A stretch of 64,000 nucleotides of DNA from SpSt-77 sp049972045 (lineage in GTDB: Bacteria > Chloroflexota > Anaerolineae > B4-G1 > DUEL01): contig JBMFKS010000001.1 in the NCBI GenBank assembly GCA_049972045.1, positions 1-64,000 of the forward strand, written 5' to 3'. Position 1 is the stretch's first letter. The number at the start of each line of letters is the position of its first letter. A program made the position numbers and the translations under genes. Shown here one piece after another: positions 8,632 to 17,022 of this stretch. The notes under the pieces are model-generated. The model saw nothing but the letters and a program-made list of their open reading frames with translations. It was not told the origin of the DNA and did not search any database.

Positions 8632-8930
8632 TGGGGGCCTCCTTTCGCTCTGAACGGGATAAAGAAAATGTGGCTCTTTGGGAATTTGCGTAGTCAGCCG
8701 ATTCGCTGCTCCTCAGAACGGCGAAAACGTGCCAGGCACTTCCAAAAGTGCCTGGCACGTCATCCCGCGTCGGCTGAAGCGTGGGATTTTTGCTCCCTCA
8801 CCACGGGAATTCCCAGAGACCCGAAAATGTTCGGTTGCGCGCGAAACCGTTGGGGCGGAATCGGCCATTGTGAGGGCGTAGCCCCGAAGCAATCTCCCAG
8901 TGAAGCGGGTCGGATTGTCAAGCCGACCTA
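8632..8930. other. Intergenic region upstream of purA
   Basis: About 300 bp between the purA start and a MITE copy. It holds a perfect palindrome at 8727-8760, and I see no further gene. A short stretch ending GTGAGGGCGTAGCCCCGAAGCAATCTC (written here as fragments GTGAGGGCG and GAAGCAATCTC) resembles one half of the GCGAGGGC/GAGATTGCTTC repeat at 26277. Confidence 0.5.
8727..8760. repeat. Perfect 15 bp palindrome
   Basis: ACGTGCCAGGCACTT and AAGTGCCTGGCACGT separated by CCAA. The symmetry is perfect over 30 bases, and no T tract follows on either strand. It could be a dispersed palindromic repeat or a protein-binding site. No second copy was seen in the window. Confidence 0.75.
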
Positions 8931-9062
8931 CTGGTTTGTCAACAGCACTTTTGTGGGTCTTTGCGCCCTCCAGTAGGGCAACTGCTCACAGTTGCCCTAC
9001 GCCTGGTGGGCCCCTGGCCGCGTCGGCAATTCGGACCCATAAGTATAAACTTGACTAACCAC
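8931..9062 (+). mobile_element. MITE-like element, copy 3 (132 bp, long form)
   Basis: Flanked by TA at 8929-8930 and 9063-9064. The ends CTGGTTTGTCAA and (reverse complement) GTGGTTAGTCAA match the other copies, and the internal hairpin is present. It includes the extra segment GGGCCCCTGGCCGCGTCGG. Its right end plus the TA forms the TAG stop of the minus-strand gene that follows. Confidence 0.85.
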
Positions 9063-9523
9063 TATTCTACTGGTTCCACTATCTGAGGGGTGACGCTGAC
9101 GCCGCAGTAGGGGCAGACCGCCCAGTGGAGTTGCAGGGGGCGCTTGCAGGCCGGGCAGGCCTGCTTGAGGCGGGTGTGGCAGACCGGACAAAGGATATAA
9201 TCTGATTTGACCCGCGCGCCGCAGCCGGGGCAGATTTCCGGTTCCTCAATGGCCTGCAGGAGCGCCTCCTGCTCCAGCGAGCGCTCGTAGGCCTCCGCCA
9301 GCGTCTCGCGCGGGCGCAACATCAGGTATACGATGATCCCAAAGAGGGGAATGAGCGCCACCAGCAACGTGGCAACAATCCATGCCAGGACATCCCGGGA
9401 GCGGGCCCGCATGTCCCGGAAAGTCCAGATGATGGCCCCGCCATGCAAGGCAGTGAAAACGACACCGGCGCCCAGCGCCAGCCAGAAAACGAGTCTTGCC
9501 AGAGTATCCAGAAGGCCTTCCAT
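9062..9523 (-). CDS. Small membrane protein with PLDc_N-like helices and zinc ribbons
   Basis: A 153-residue protein. Residues 5-65 form two transmembrane helices joined by a basic loop, ending in the pattern VYLMLRPRETLAEAYERSLE, which resembles the PLDc_N (cardiolipin synthase N-terminal) domain. Residues 90-145 hold repeated Cys pairs (CPGCG, CPVCH, CPACK, CPYCG), forming two zinc ribbons. The ATG at 9523 has AAGGAG; the longer reading to 9586 crosses the promoter. The function is unknown, with no catalytic phospholipase motif. The stop codon is shared with the end of a MITE copy. Confidence 0.75.
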   Translation of the reverse strand: MEGLLDTLARLVFWLALGAGVVFTALHGGAIIWTFRDMRARSRDVLAWIVATLLVALIPLFGIIVYLMLRPRETLAEAYERSLEQEALLQAIEEPEICPGCGARVKSDYILCPVCHTRLKQACPACKRPLQLHWAVCPYCGVSVTPQIVEPVE

Positions 9524-9557
9524 TGTCACTCCTTGTGGGTTTGCCCTAACGGGGGGC

Positions 9558-9586
9558 ATTATACCATTTATCTGGCCGATGAGCAA
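9558..9586 (-). promoter_or_regulatory. Promoter of the PLDc_N/zinc-ribbon gene
   Basis: On the minus strand, TTGCTC, 17 bp spacer, TATAAT, with the -10 about 35 bp from the start codon. Confidence 0.6.
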
Positions 9587-9711
9587 CCGCGTGGAAAAGT
9601 CGGTTGTGTCCCAACCCCGTCGCCAGCAACGGCCCTTTGAGCCTGAACAGCCTGTGGCTTAACCAACGACTCGGGCAATCGCCTGCCAGGGGAAAGGGGG
9701 TTGAGGGCTCA

Positions 9712-9744
9712 GAACGGACCTGCCCACTGAGGGGCAGGTCGTTC
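9712..9744 (-). terminator. Hairpin after hemW, possible terminator
   Basis: GAACGGACCTGCCC pairs with GGGGCAGGTCGTTC with one bulged base, just downstream of the hemW stop on the minus strand. No T tract follows, so termination is plausible but not certain. Confidence 0.45.
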
Positions 9745-9751
9745 CCCTACC

Positions 9752-10894
9752 CTACACGAATTCCCGGAACACCCAGTTCCCCAGCAGCCGCCCGCGCGGG
9801 GTCAGACGCGCCGTCTGCCCATCCCACTCCAGAAGGCCCTGGTCGGCCAGACGGGCCAGTTCCGCGCCGAAGACCTCCGCCAGCCCCACGCCGAAACGGG
9901 CGCGGAAACGGGCATCGCTCACGCCCGCAACCAGCCGCAGCCCCATCATCATCGTCTCCCCCATCTCCAGCCGCAGCGGAATCTCCTCCACCTCCTCCGC
10001 CACCGGCTGACCCGCCGCCAGTCGGCGGATGTACTCCTCCGGATGCCGGACGTTGGTCCACCGCCGCCCTCCCCACCAGGACGACGCCCCCGCCCCCAAC
10101 CCCAGGTACGGTTCGTTGGACCAGTAGGTCAGGTTGTGGCGACAGAAATGCCGTCCGGAGCGGGCCCAGTTGGAGAGTTCGTAATGGACGTACCCGGCCC
10201 GCGCCAGCCGCGCCTCGGCCCACTCGTACATCTCCGCCGCCGCGTCGTCATCGGGCAAGGGGAGTTCCCCCCGCGCCACCTGCCCCTGAAGGGGTGTCCC
10301 TTCCTCCAGCGTCAGCGCGTAGAGGGAGAGATGGTGGGGGTCCAGCGAGAGCGCCGCCTCCAGCGTCTCCTGCCAGCGGGAAAGGGTCTGGCCGGGCAGG
10401 CCGTAGATGAGGTCCAGGTTGACGTTCTCCAGCCCCGCCGCCCGCGCGGCCCCCACGGCCGCCACCGCCTCCTCCCAGGTGTGCCGTCGCCCCAACAGAC
10501 GCAGTTCGTCCGGGTGGACGGATTGGACGCCGAGACTGAGCCGGTTCACCCCCCGTTCCCGCACCGCCCGCAGGTACGCCCGGTCCACCGTGCCGGGGTT
10601 GGCCTCCAGGGTGATCTCCCCATCCGGGGAGAGATGAAAATGCTCCCGCACGCACTGGAGGATGCGGGCCAGGGTGTCCGGGGGGAGCAGGGAGGGCGTC
10701 CCGCCGCCAAAGTAAACGGTCGCAGCGCAGGGGTGATCCTGCGGGTGTACCGGCGCGGCCCGGATTTCGGCACAGAGCGCTTCCCCGTAGGCCGGGATGA
10801 GGGATTCCAGCCCGGCGTAGGTGTTGAACGCGCAGTAGGTGCAGCGGCTCCGGCAGAAGGGGATATGGATGTAGAGGGCCACATCCCGTTTCAT
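9752..10894 (-). CDS. hemW: HemW-like radical SAM protein
   Basis: A 380-residue radical SAM protein of the HemN/HemW group. The N-terminus has YIHIPFCRSRCTYCAFNTY, the CxxxCxxC cluster motif with the extra C two residues later (CxxxCxxCxF...). YFGGGTPSLL, EANPGTVD and NRLSLGVQSV follow as in the family, and a C-terminal HemN_C-type domain follows. Length and absence of an N-terminal extension favour HemW, a heme-trafficking protein, over a true coproporphyrinogen III dehydrogenase. It is the last gene of a five-gene operon, 3 bp after the EamA gene. Confidence 0.9.
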   Translation of the reverse strand: MKRDVALYIHIPFCRSRCTYCAFNTYAGLESLIPAYGEALCAEIRAAPVHPQDHPCAATVYFGGGTPSLLPPDTLARILQCVREHFHLSPDGEITLEANPGTVDRAYLRAVRERGVNRLSLGVQSVHPDELRLLGRRHTWEEAVAAVGAARAAGLENVNLDLIYGLPGQTLSRWQETLEAALSLDPHHLSLYALTLEEGTPLQGQVARGELPLPDDDAAAEMYEWAEARLARAGYVHYELSNWARSGRHFCRHNLTYWSNEPYLGLGAGASSWWGGRRWTNVRHPEEYIRRLAAGQPVAEEVEEIPLRLEMGETMMMGLRLVAGVSDARFRARFGVGLAEVFGAELARLADQGLLEWDGQTARLTPRGRLLGNWVFREFV

Positions 10895-10897
10895 GTC

Positions 10898-11776
10898 TCA
10901 CGATCTCATGTTCCCCTGGAGCAGCACCACCGCTCCCAACACCAGCGCAGCGCCCAGCATTTGCAGTCCTTCCATCCGTTCCCCCCAGATGGCCCAGCCC
11001 AGGGCGGCGGCGATGACCGGCTCCAGGGTGGCGACGATGCTGGCGTTGCTGGCCGGCACCCGGCGGAGCCCCAGGTTGAAGGCCAGCCCGCCTCCCAGCG
11101 TGGGCACCAGTCCCAGCATGACCAGCCAGAAGAGGGTGGACGGGCGGGTCAGGGCGCGCGCGAGGGCCGGGGGCGACTGGAGCGGCAGGAGGAAGAGAGC
11201 CCCCATCCCCAGCGCCCAGGCCAGGGTGGCCCATGCAGTGTAGCGTCGCTGGGCGACCTTGCTGAAGAGGGTGTACGCTCCGTAGGTCAGGCCGGCCCCC
11301 AGGCCCGCCAGAATGCCCGGCCCGTTCAGCCGCATCCCCGCCGGGTCGTAGGCCCGACCCACCAGCGCGCAACCGACAAACGCCAGGAGGAGAACCCCTC
11401 CCCGCCGGAGGGTCCACCGTTCCCTCAGAAAGAGGATGCTATAGAGCGAGACCCAGATCGGCGCGGTGTACATCAGCACCGCCGCCACGCCCATCCCGGC
11501 CCACTCAATGGCGTGGATGTAGATGACGTAGAAGGCCGCCACGCCGATCAGTCCGAAGGCCAGGAAGAAGAGGACGTCGCGCCCGCCGAGCCGCAGGGAG
11601 GCCCGGTCCTGCCAGAGAAGGATCAGGAAGAGCGCCAGGGCCGCAATTCCCGCGCGGAAGAAGACAATGGTCAACAGGGGGAGGCCGGAGGCCGCCAGCC
11701 CCTTGTAAAAGAGACCCAGCGTGGCCCAGAGGGTTGCGGCCACCAGGACCAGGCCGTAGCCCCCCATGTGCCTCAC
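10898..11776 (-). CDS. EamA/DMT-family transporter
   Basis: A 292-residue integral membrane protein with ten predicted helices in two five-helix EamA repeats. ATLWATLGLFYKGLAASGLP begins the first, and LGLVPTLGGGLAFNLGLRRV with LEPVIAAALGWAIWGE closes the second. Drug/metabolite transporter superfamily, probably an exporter of a small metabolite or amino acid. A GTG start overlaps the preceding stop as GTGA. An ATG nine bases later is an alternative. The link with ornithine cyclodeaminase-like and Lrp-type genes suggests an amino-acid-related substrate (inference). Confidence 0.85.
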   Translation of the reverse strand: MRHMGGYGLVLVAATLWATLGLFYKGLAASGLPLLTIVFFRAGIAALALFLILLWQDRASLRLGGRDVLFFLAFGLIGVAAFYVIYIHAIEWAGMGVAAVLMYTAPIWVSLYSILFLRERWTLRRGGVLLLAFVGCALVGRAYDPAGMRLNGPGILAGLGAGLTYGAYTLFSKVAQRRYTAWATLAWALGMGALFLLPLQSPPALARALTRPSTLFWLVMLGLVPTLGGGLAFNLGLRRVPASNASIVATLEPVIAAALGWAIWGERMEGLQMLGAALVLGAVVLLQGNMRS

Positions 11777-12756
11777 AGGGCGACCTCAACCCCCAGGTTC
11801 TGCCGACGGGCCGCCTCCAGGACGGCCGCGGCCGCGGCCACGTCCTGGACCGCCACCCCCACCGACTTGAAGAGGGTCACCTCTTCTGGAGACATGCGCC
11901 CCGGCCGGAGACCGGCGGCAATCTCCCCCAGTTCGGCCCAGATGTGCTCCTCCGTCATCCGGCCTTCCCGGATGGGGATGAGCAAGTCGCCGGCCTCGGC
12001 CAGGCTGGCGGTCCGGTGGTCAATGACCACGCGCGCCCGCAGGACGGTCTCCGTGGGCACCTCCCGCATCTGGGGGGTGTACGCGCCGACGGCATTGATG
12101 TGGGTGCCGGGGCGGACGTCGGCGTCGTCAAAGACGGGGGTGGTGGAGGTGGTGGCGGTGCAGACCACGTCCGCCTGCCGGACCGCCTCGGCGGGGCTGG
12201 CCGCGACGTGGACCGGTATCCCCAACTGTCCGCCCATCTCCCGGGCATACGCCTGCGCCCGCTGCGGGTCGGTGTCGTAGACCCAGGCCTCCCGGATGGG
12301 CCGCACCGCGCAGACGGCTTCCAGTTGGGTCCGCCCCTGCACCCCGGCCCCGAAGACGGCCGCAACGGCGGCATCCGGGCGAGCCAGCAGGTCGGTGGCC
12401 GCGCCGGAGGCGGCTCCCGTCCTGAGCGCCGTCAGCGACGCGCCCTCTATCGCCGCCACGGGCGCCCCCGTCTGGGCGTCTATGACCACCACCAGGGCGT
12501 GGATGAGAGGCAGGCCCCGGGCCGGGTTGTCGTTGAAGACGGAGACGATCTTGACCGCCATCTGGTCATCCGCAGCCAGGTAGGCGGGCATGAAGAGGGT
12601 GAGGCCGTTGTGCCGGGGGACGTGGAGCGGCACTCGCAGCGGCACTTCGGCCTGTCCGGTGGAGAGTTGGGCAAAAGCCCGCTTCATGGCCTCCACGGCC
12701 TCTCGCATCGGCAGCGCCCGCCGAACATCGGGATGGGAGAGGATGAGGATGCGCAT
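11773..12756 (-). CDS. Ornithine cyclodeaminase/mu-crystallin family protein
   Basis: A 327-residue NAD(P)-binding protein. The N-terminus SHPDVRRALPMREAVEAMKRAF is typical of the family, and VFGAGVQGRTQLEAV near residue 130 is the Rossmann nucleotide-binding loop. PGTHINAVGAYTPQMRE near 225 and VIDHRTASLAEAGDLL follow as in the family. The ATG at 12756 follows GGAGGT. Members may act as ornithine cyclodeaminase, alanine dehydrogenase, ketimine reductase or L-lysine cyclodeaminase; I cannot choose. Operon neighbours are an Lrp-type regulator and a DMT transporter, consistent with an amino-acid role. Confidence 0.88.
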   Translation of the reverse strand: MRILILSHPDVRRALPMREAVEAMKRAFAQLSTGQAEVPLRVPLHVPRHNGLTLFMPAYLAADDQMAVKIVSVFNDNPARGLPLIHALVVVIDAQTGAPVAAIEGASLTALRTGAASGAATDLLARPDAAVAAVFGAGVQGRTQLEAVCAVRPIREAWVYDTDPQRAQAYAREMGGQLGIPVHVAASPAEAVRQADVVCTATTSTTPVFDDADVRPGTHINAVGAYTPQMREVPTETVLRARVVIDHRTASLAEAGDLLIPIREGRMTEEHIWAELGEIAAGLRPGRMSPEEVTLFKSVGVAVQDVAAAAAVLEAARRQNLGVEVAL

Positions 12757-12778
12757 AGGTACCTCCGGAAGTCTTCCA

Positions 12779-14029
12779 TCACAGCAACACAGCAACGGGC
12801 CGGCCCAGGGCGTGCGAGAGGTCCTCCGGCCGCATCTCGTCCAGCGACTGGCCCTCCGGGCCGCGAAACATCACGGCGGGCAGGACAACCGGTCCCTGCT
12901 GCGGACGCTCCCGCAGGTGGGCTACCACGTCCTGACCGGTCAGGAGGCCGGCTACCGTCACCGTCTCGCCGAAGAAGCGGTTGGGGACCGGGACGACTTC
13001 GGCCCGGATGCCGGTACGGTCGGCGAATTTCGTCGCCAGCCCTTCCAGCACCGGCGCCATCAACTCCCCCGTGACCCATGTCTGGGATGGGCCTCCGAGG
13101 GCGGATAACGTCCGTTCCACGCTCCGCCACCGGTCCAGCAGCGACCGTACCAGCCCTACCCCGTTCTCCCGCAGGTCCAGGCCGTCGTAGGCCGCGCGCG
13201 GGGGGACGGCCTCCCCCAGCCGGAGATACCACTCGTCGCTCAGATAGACGAAGCGGACGCCCAGCCGACGCCGCAGTCGCCGCTGCCAGGCCGTGACCTG
13301 CTCCCAGACCCCGCGCATCTCCTGGACGGTGTACGGTCGGCATCCGCCCCGGTGGTGCTTCGTCAGCCCCACCGGGACCACGCTGACGGAGCGGACGGAG
13401 GGGTAGAGGTCCGCCAGGTCACCGACGGAGCGGTCCAGAGGGGGGCCGTCGTTCAGGCCCGGCACCAGGACCAGTTGGGTATGGACCTCAATGCCCATAC
13501 GGGCCAGACGGCGCAGTCCCTCCATCACGTCGGGGGCGCGGGAGTTGCCCAGCACCCGCCGCCGGAGGTCGGGGTCGGTCGCGTGGACGGAGACGTAAAG
13601 AGGGCTCAAGTGTTGCTCCCCGATGCGGGCCCAGTCCTCCTCCGTCAGATTGGTCAGGGTGATGTAACTGCCAAAGAGGAAAGAGTAGCGGTAATCGTCA
13701 TCCTTGATGTACAGGGACGGGCGCAGTCCCCGGGGCATCTGGGTGACGAAGCAGAATTCGCAGCGGTTGGGGCAGCGGCGGATGTCATCAAAGGTGGGTC
13801 GGGAGAAATCCAGGCCCAGGGGCTCGTCGTACCGGCGGCGCGCCCGGAAGGTCTGTTCTTCTCCCTCCCGGCGGACGCGCAGGGTCAGCCGCTCCTCCGC
13901 CCCGTAGAACTGGACGTCTATGATGTCCCGCAGGGGGTGGCCGTTGATCTCCAGCAATTCATCGCCGGGGCGCAGGCCCAACCGCGCGGCCAGACTATGG
14001 GGTTGGACAGCAGAGATGATGCCGGCCAT
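12779..14029 (-). CDS. DUF512 radical SAM-like Fe-S protein with N-terminal PDZ-like domain
   Basis: A 416-residue protein. Residues 1-70 form a PDZ-like fold (RLGLRPGDELLEINGHPL). A Cys motif CPNRCEFCF near residue 85 resembles a radical SAM cluster site (CxxxCxxC). Family features YIKDDDYRYSFLFGSYITLTN (given partly) and LYVSVHATDP follow, and a DUF512 domain fills the C-terminal half. This architecture is common in Firmicutes, Chloroflexi and Cyanobacteria, and its substrate is unknown. It lies 9 bp from the AsnC-type regulator and upstream of the ornithine cyclodeaminase-like gene. Confidence 0.85.
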   Translation of the reverse strand: MAGIISAVQPHSLAARLGLRPGDELLEINGHPLRDIIDVQFYGAEERLTLRVRREGEEQTFRARRRYDEPLGLDFSRPTFDDIRRCPNRCEFCFVTQMPRGLRPSLYIKDDDYRYSFLFGSYITLTNLTEEDWARIGEQHLSPLYVSVHATDPDLRRRVLGNSRAPDVMEGLRRLARMGIEVHTQLVLVPGLNDGPPLDRSVGDLADLYPSVRSVSVVPVGLTKHHRGGCRPYTVQEMRGVWEQVTAWQRRLRRRLGVRFVYLSDEWYLRLGEAVPPRAAYDGLDLRENGVGLVRSLLDRWRSVERTLSALGGPSQTWVTGELMAPVLEGLATKFADRTGIRAEVVPVPNRFFGETVTVAGLLTGQDVVAHLRERPQQGPVVLPAVMFRGPEGQSLDEMRPEDLSHALGRPVAVLL

Positions 14030-14038
14030 AGGTGGGGG

Positions 14039-14506
14039 TTATTCCGCCTCCGGTGACGGCGACCAGCGGTAACTCAGTTTGTAACTGCGGGCAATCATCA
14101 GCGTCTGGGTGGAGCGGACACCGGGAATCTGATGAATCTGCTGGAGAAGAAAGTCGGTCAGGTGGCTCAGGTCGCGACAGAAGACCTCCATAACCAGGTC
14201 AAAGGCTCCCAGCGTCATGACCAGGTAACTGACTTCGGAGAGTTCGGCGATCCGGCGGGCTACCTCGTCCACTTGCCCGGGGGCGACGGTAACGCCGACG
14301 ATGGCCGGGGCCTGGAAGCCCAGCGCGTAGGGGTCCACAATTCCCACGGTTCGGATCACCCCCGCCTCCACCAGGGCGCGGTAGCGGAGGCGGACCGTCG
14401 TCTCGGAGACGCCGGCCTGGCGGGCGATGTGGGTAAAGGGTGTCCGTCCGTCCTGCTGGAGGGACTGGAGGATCAAACGGTCCAGGTCATCCATTTGAGC
14501 CTGCAT
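14039..14506 (-). CDS. Lrp/AsnC-family transcription regulator
   Basis: A 155-residue regulator. Residues 5-65 form the winged helix (LDRLILQSLQQDGRTPFTHI, then RQAGVSETTVRLRYRAL). Residues 75-150 form the RAM/AsnC ligand-binding domain (AIVGVTVAPGQVDEVARRI and VMTLGAFDLVMEVFCRD). The ATG at 14506 follows AGGAGG. A longer reading to 14584 would run into the transposase remnant and lacks a ribosome binding site. It is the first gene of the operon with DUF512, ornithine cyclodeaminase-like, EamA and hemW genes, and probably regulates it in response to an amino acid (inference). Confidence 0.92.
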   Translation of the reverse strand: MQAQMDDLDRLILQSLQQDGRTPFTHIARQAGVSETTVRLRYRALVEAGVIRTVGIVDPYALGFQAPAIVGVTVAPGQVDEVARRIAELSEVSYLVMTLGAFDLVMEVFCRDLSHLTDFLLQQIHQIPGVRSTQTLMIARSYKLSYRWSPSPEAE

Positions 14507-14547
14507 AATGCCTCCTGTTTTGCGTCTATGATACCCCAACTTGTCCG

Positions 14548-15021
14548 GTTTGCAAAGGCATGAAATGTGGTAGCAAAGGGACACCGTAACCAGCAGAACA
14601 ACTGGCGGTGGACAAACCTGCGGTCGGCCAGCAAGACGACCTCCAGTCCGACGGGCAGGATGCTCCGCGCTGCATCCAGCACGGGCTGATAGTCGGCATA
14701 GCCCACTGTCGCGCTGGCATGACGGATCACCCGCCAGGCGAGGGGGATTGCCCGCCCCCGATAGATGAGCGATACCCTGATCAGCACGAAGGGACTTCCT
14801 TTGAGCACAGACGTGTCCAACGCCAGGGATACGCGGCCGACCGTTTCCCAGTGCCTCAGTGCCGCACGAACCAACGGCTCGTACAAGGACTGCACCCGGA
14901 CATGCGGATTACCAGCGTTGGAAGTAGCGAGGTCGGCTGCCTGCCACCAAGGTGGCCACCCCCTCGGGACCGGTGGTCCCGCTCTCCAGCACGCCACCGA
15001 GGAGAAACTCCTCTCATTCAT
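14548..15021 (-). pseudogene. Truncated IS4-like transposase
   Basis: About 158 codons resemble the N-terminal and central part of an IS4-type DDE transposase. They include LALDTSVLKG (first catalytic Asp region), RGRAIPLAWRVIRH, and EVVLLADRRFVHRQLF (second catalytic Asp region). Similarity stops at CPFATTFHAFA, and the rest with the catalytic Glu is missing. The remnant abuts the 5' end of the Lrp-type gene, so a deletion or insertion event joined them. No inverted repeats could be recognised. Confidence 0.75.
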
Positions 15022-15323
15022 CGGGCCACCTCCTTATTCGCCGGAATGCAAATCTGGGGAAAGACGGAGCCGCGCAGCCCTGTTGCCAAATCAACCGTTC
15101 TATGTTATCTTATCCATCGGTTTGATAGGTTATGGCTTGCGTTTCTGTTACAGTTCATTGACGGGGGGGAGGGCAGGAAGGGGGAGGAGGGGGGTGCGGC
15201 AGCGGCCTTCGGCCGCTGCCGCACCCCCAACCCCATTCCCTCCGTTTGGTCTTTGTCCGAACGGGGCGCAGGCTGAGAGGCGACGCTCTGTACCCCCAAA
15301 CGCTTTCCCACAGAGGAGGACTG
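15022..15323. other. Intergenic region before ybaB with GC hairpin
   Basis: About 300 bp with no gene. An AT-rich stretch near 15100-15155 may hold the ybaB-recR promoter, but no clear -35/-10 pair was identified. A 17 bp perfect stem at 15191-15227 follows. Confidence 0.5.
15191..15227. repeat. GC-rich hairpin, 17 bp stem
   Basis: GGGGTGCGGCAGCGGCC and its exact reverse complement flank TTC. It is the longest member of the GC-hairpin family (2669, 4997, 20571, 59770). Confidence 0.7.
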
Positions 15324-15665
15324 ATGGCAAAAAGACGGATGATGCCCGGCGGATTCGGCGCCCCCGGCGACATGCTGCGCCGGCTGCAGAGCCTGCAGGA
15401 CGACCTGATGAAGGCCCAGGAGGAGATTGCAGCGATGACGATCACCGCCACGGCCGGTGGCGGGGCCGTCACCGCGGTGATTTCCGGCGATCGGCGCCTG
15501 AAATCGCTGCAGATTCAGCCCGACGTCGTGGACCCCAACGACGTGGAGATGCTCCAGGACCTGATTGTGGCCGCGATCAACCAGGGGCTGGAGCAGGCGG
15601 AGAAGGCCGCCGCGGAGCGGATGAGCGCAGTGACCGGCGGCCTGGGGCTGGATTTGGGGTTGTAG
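15324..15665 (+). CDS. YbaB/EbfC nucleoid-associated protein
   Basis: A 113-residue DNA-binding protein of the YbaB/EbfC family. It has an N-terminal helix with LQSLQDDLMKAQEEIAAM, then the core TITATAGGGAVTAVISGDRR, LQIQPDVVDPNDVEMLQDLI and AAINQGLEQAEKAA. The ATG at 15324 follows AGGAGGA. It sits 15 bp before recR, the classic ybaB-recR arrangement, so a shared transcript is likely. Confidence 0.92.
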   Translation: MAKRRMMPGGFGAPGDMLRRLQSLQDDLMKAQEEIAAMTITATAGGGAVTAVISGDRRLKSLQIQPDVVDPNDVEMLQDLIVAAINQGLEQAEKAAAERMSAVTGGLGLDLGL

Positions 15666-15680
15666 GAGGACCCTACCCGG

Positions 15681-16280
15681 ATGTCTGCCCTCCCGCCCTC
15701 GGTGTTGCGGCTGATAGAGACCTTCTCTGAACTCCCCGGCATCGGGCCCAAGACGGCCTCGCGGCTGACCTTCTTCCTGCTGCGGGGGGAGTCGGACCTG
15801 GCGCTGCGGCTGGCCCAAGCCCTGCAGGACCTCCGGACACAGACGCGCCTCTGCTCTGTCTGCTACAACATCACCGAACAGGACCCCTGCCCCATCTGCC
15901 GCGACCCGACGCGCGATCGGGCGACCATCTGCGTGGTGGAGGAGCCGCTGGACGTGGTGGCGATTGAGCGGACGGAGCACTACCGGGGGCTGTATCACGT
16001 CCTCCACGGGGCGCTGGCCCCGATGGAGGGGGTATTTGCCGAAAACCTGCGGATCGCCGAATTGCTGCAACGGGTAGAAGGCGGCACAGTGCGCGAAGTC
16101 ATCCTGGCGACGAATCCCACCAGTGAAGGGGACTACACCGCCGCCTACCTGGTGGCCAAACTCCGTCCCCTGGGGGTCCGGGTGACCCGCCTGGGGCGAG
16201 GGCTTCCGGTGGGCGGCGACCTGGAATACGCCGATCAGGTCACGCTGACCAACGCCCTGGAGGGGCGGCGCGAAATCTAA
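15681..16280 (+). CDS. recR: Recombination mediator RecR
   Basis: A 199-residue RecFOR-pathway protein that helps load RecA at gapped DNA. It contains a helix-hairpin-helix (FSELPGIGPKTASRLTFFLL), a zinc finger (CSVCYNITEQDPCPIC, residues 56-71), a Toprim domain (TICVVEEPLDVVAIERT), and a Walker B-like C-terminus (TRLGRGLPVGGDLEYAD). AGGAGG precedes the ATG. Confidence 0.96.
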   Translation: MSALPPSVLRLIETFSELPGIGPKTASRLTFFLLRGESDLALRLAQALQDLRTQTRLCSVCYNITEQDPCPICRDPTRDRATICVVEEPLDVVAIERTEHYRGLYHVLHGALAPMEGVFAENLRIAELLQRVEGGTVREVILATNPTSEGDYTAAYLVAKLRPLGVRVTRLGRGLPVGGDLEYADQVTLTNALEGRREI

Positions 16281-16282
16281 CC

Positions 16283-16930
16283 GTGTCGGGAACCCGCTGG
16301 CGCATTACCTACGCCGTTGACGGTCCCCTGCGCTACGTCTCCCACCTGGAGCAGGTGCAGGTGTGGGAGCGGGCCATCCGGCGGGCCGCCCTGCCCCTGG
16401 CCTACAGCGGTGGCTTCACCCCCCGCCCCCGCCTTCAGGTCGCGCTGCCCCTGCCCCTGGGCTTCGCAGCGGAGGCGGAGTGGCTGGACCTTTGGCTGGA
16501 GCAACCGGTGGGGCCGGAGCGCATCGTCCAGGCCCTGACCGGTACCCTCCCCGAGGGACTGGCGATCCGGGGTATAGAGGAAGTCCCCCTGAATGCCCCC
16601 TCGCTTCCTGCACAGGTCCGGGCCGCTGAGTACGCGGTGACGGTGGAGACAACGGTTCCGGCGGATGAAATCCGGCGGCGGATAGAGGAACTGCTGGCGG
16701 CCGGGACGCTCCCCCGGGAGCGCCGGGGCCGCCCCTACGACCTGCGCCCCCTGATCCTGGACCTTTGCCTGGAGGAGGCCTATGCGGGTGGGTGCGTGCT
16801 GACGATGCTCCTCTCGGCCCGCGAGGGGGCCACAGGCCGACCGGAGGAAGTGCTGGACGCGCTGGGCCTGGCGGACGGCTTCTTCCAGGTCACCCGGCGG
16901 AGGATTCTATCCACGAATGGACACGAATGA
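16283..16930 (+). CDS. DUF2344/TIGR03936-type protein
   Basis: A 215-residue protein that begins RWRITYAVDGPLRYVSHLE and continues with AYSGGFTPRPRLQVALPLPL, both typical of DUF2344 proteins. These are often found fused to or beside B12-binding radical SAM proteins; here it stands alone. A GTG start follows recR by 2 bp, so the genes are coupled. The function is unknown; a role in RNA or tRNA modification has been suggested for relatives, which I cannot test. The last residues (STNGHE) are encoded by the beginning of a dispersed repeat, so the C-terminus may have been replaced. Confidence 0.8.
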   Translation: MSGTRWRITYAVDGPLRYVSHLEQVQVWERAIRRAALPLAYSGGFTPRPRLQVALPLPLGFAAEAEWLDLWLEQPVGPERIVQALTGTLPEGLAIRGIEEVPLNAPSLPAQVRAAEYAVTVETTVPADEIRRRIEELLAAGTLPRERRGRPYDLRPLILDLCLEEAYAGGCVLTMLLSAREGATGRPEEVLDALGLADGFFQVTRRRILSTNGHE

Positions 16931-16947
16931 CACGAAGCAAAAGGGGA

Positions 16948-17007
16948 AACCACGGATTTCACGGATGACACGGATTGATGGCGAAAAAATCCGTGGAATC
17001 CGTGGTT
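16948..17007. repeat. Inverted repeat, CCACGGATT family
   Basis: AACCACGGATTTCACGGA and TCCGTGGAATCCGTGGTT are inverted with one mismatch and can form an 18 bp stem with a 24-base loop. It lies between convergent genes and may terminate both. A related CACGAATGGACACGAATG run overlaps the end of the DUF2344 gene. Confidence 0.75.
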
Positions 17008-17022
17008 TGTACGGTTGCCGTG

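Noticed and set aside
8932..9062. Possible small RNA or riboswitch in the MITE hairpin
   Set aside because: The same sequence occurs in five unrelated contexts in both orientations, which fits a mobile repeat better than a conserved regulatory RNA.
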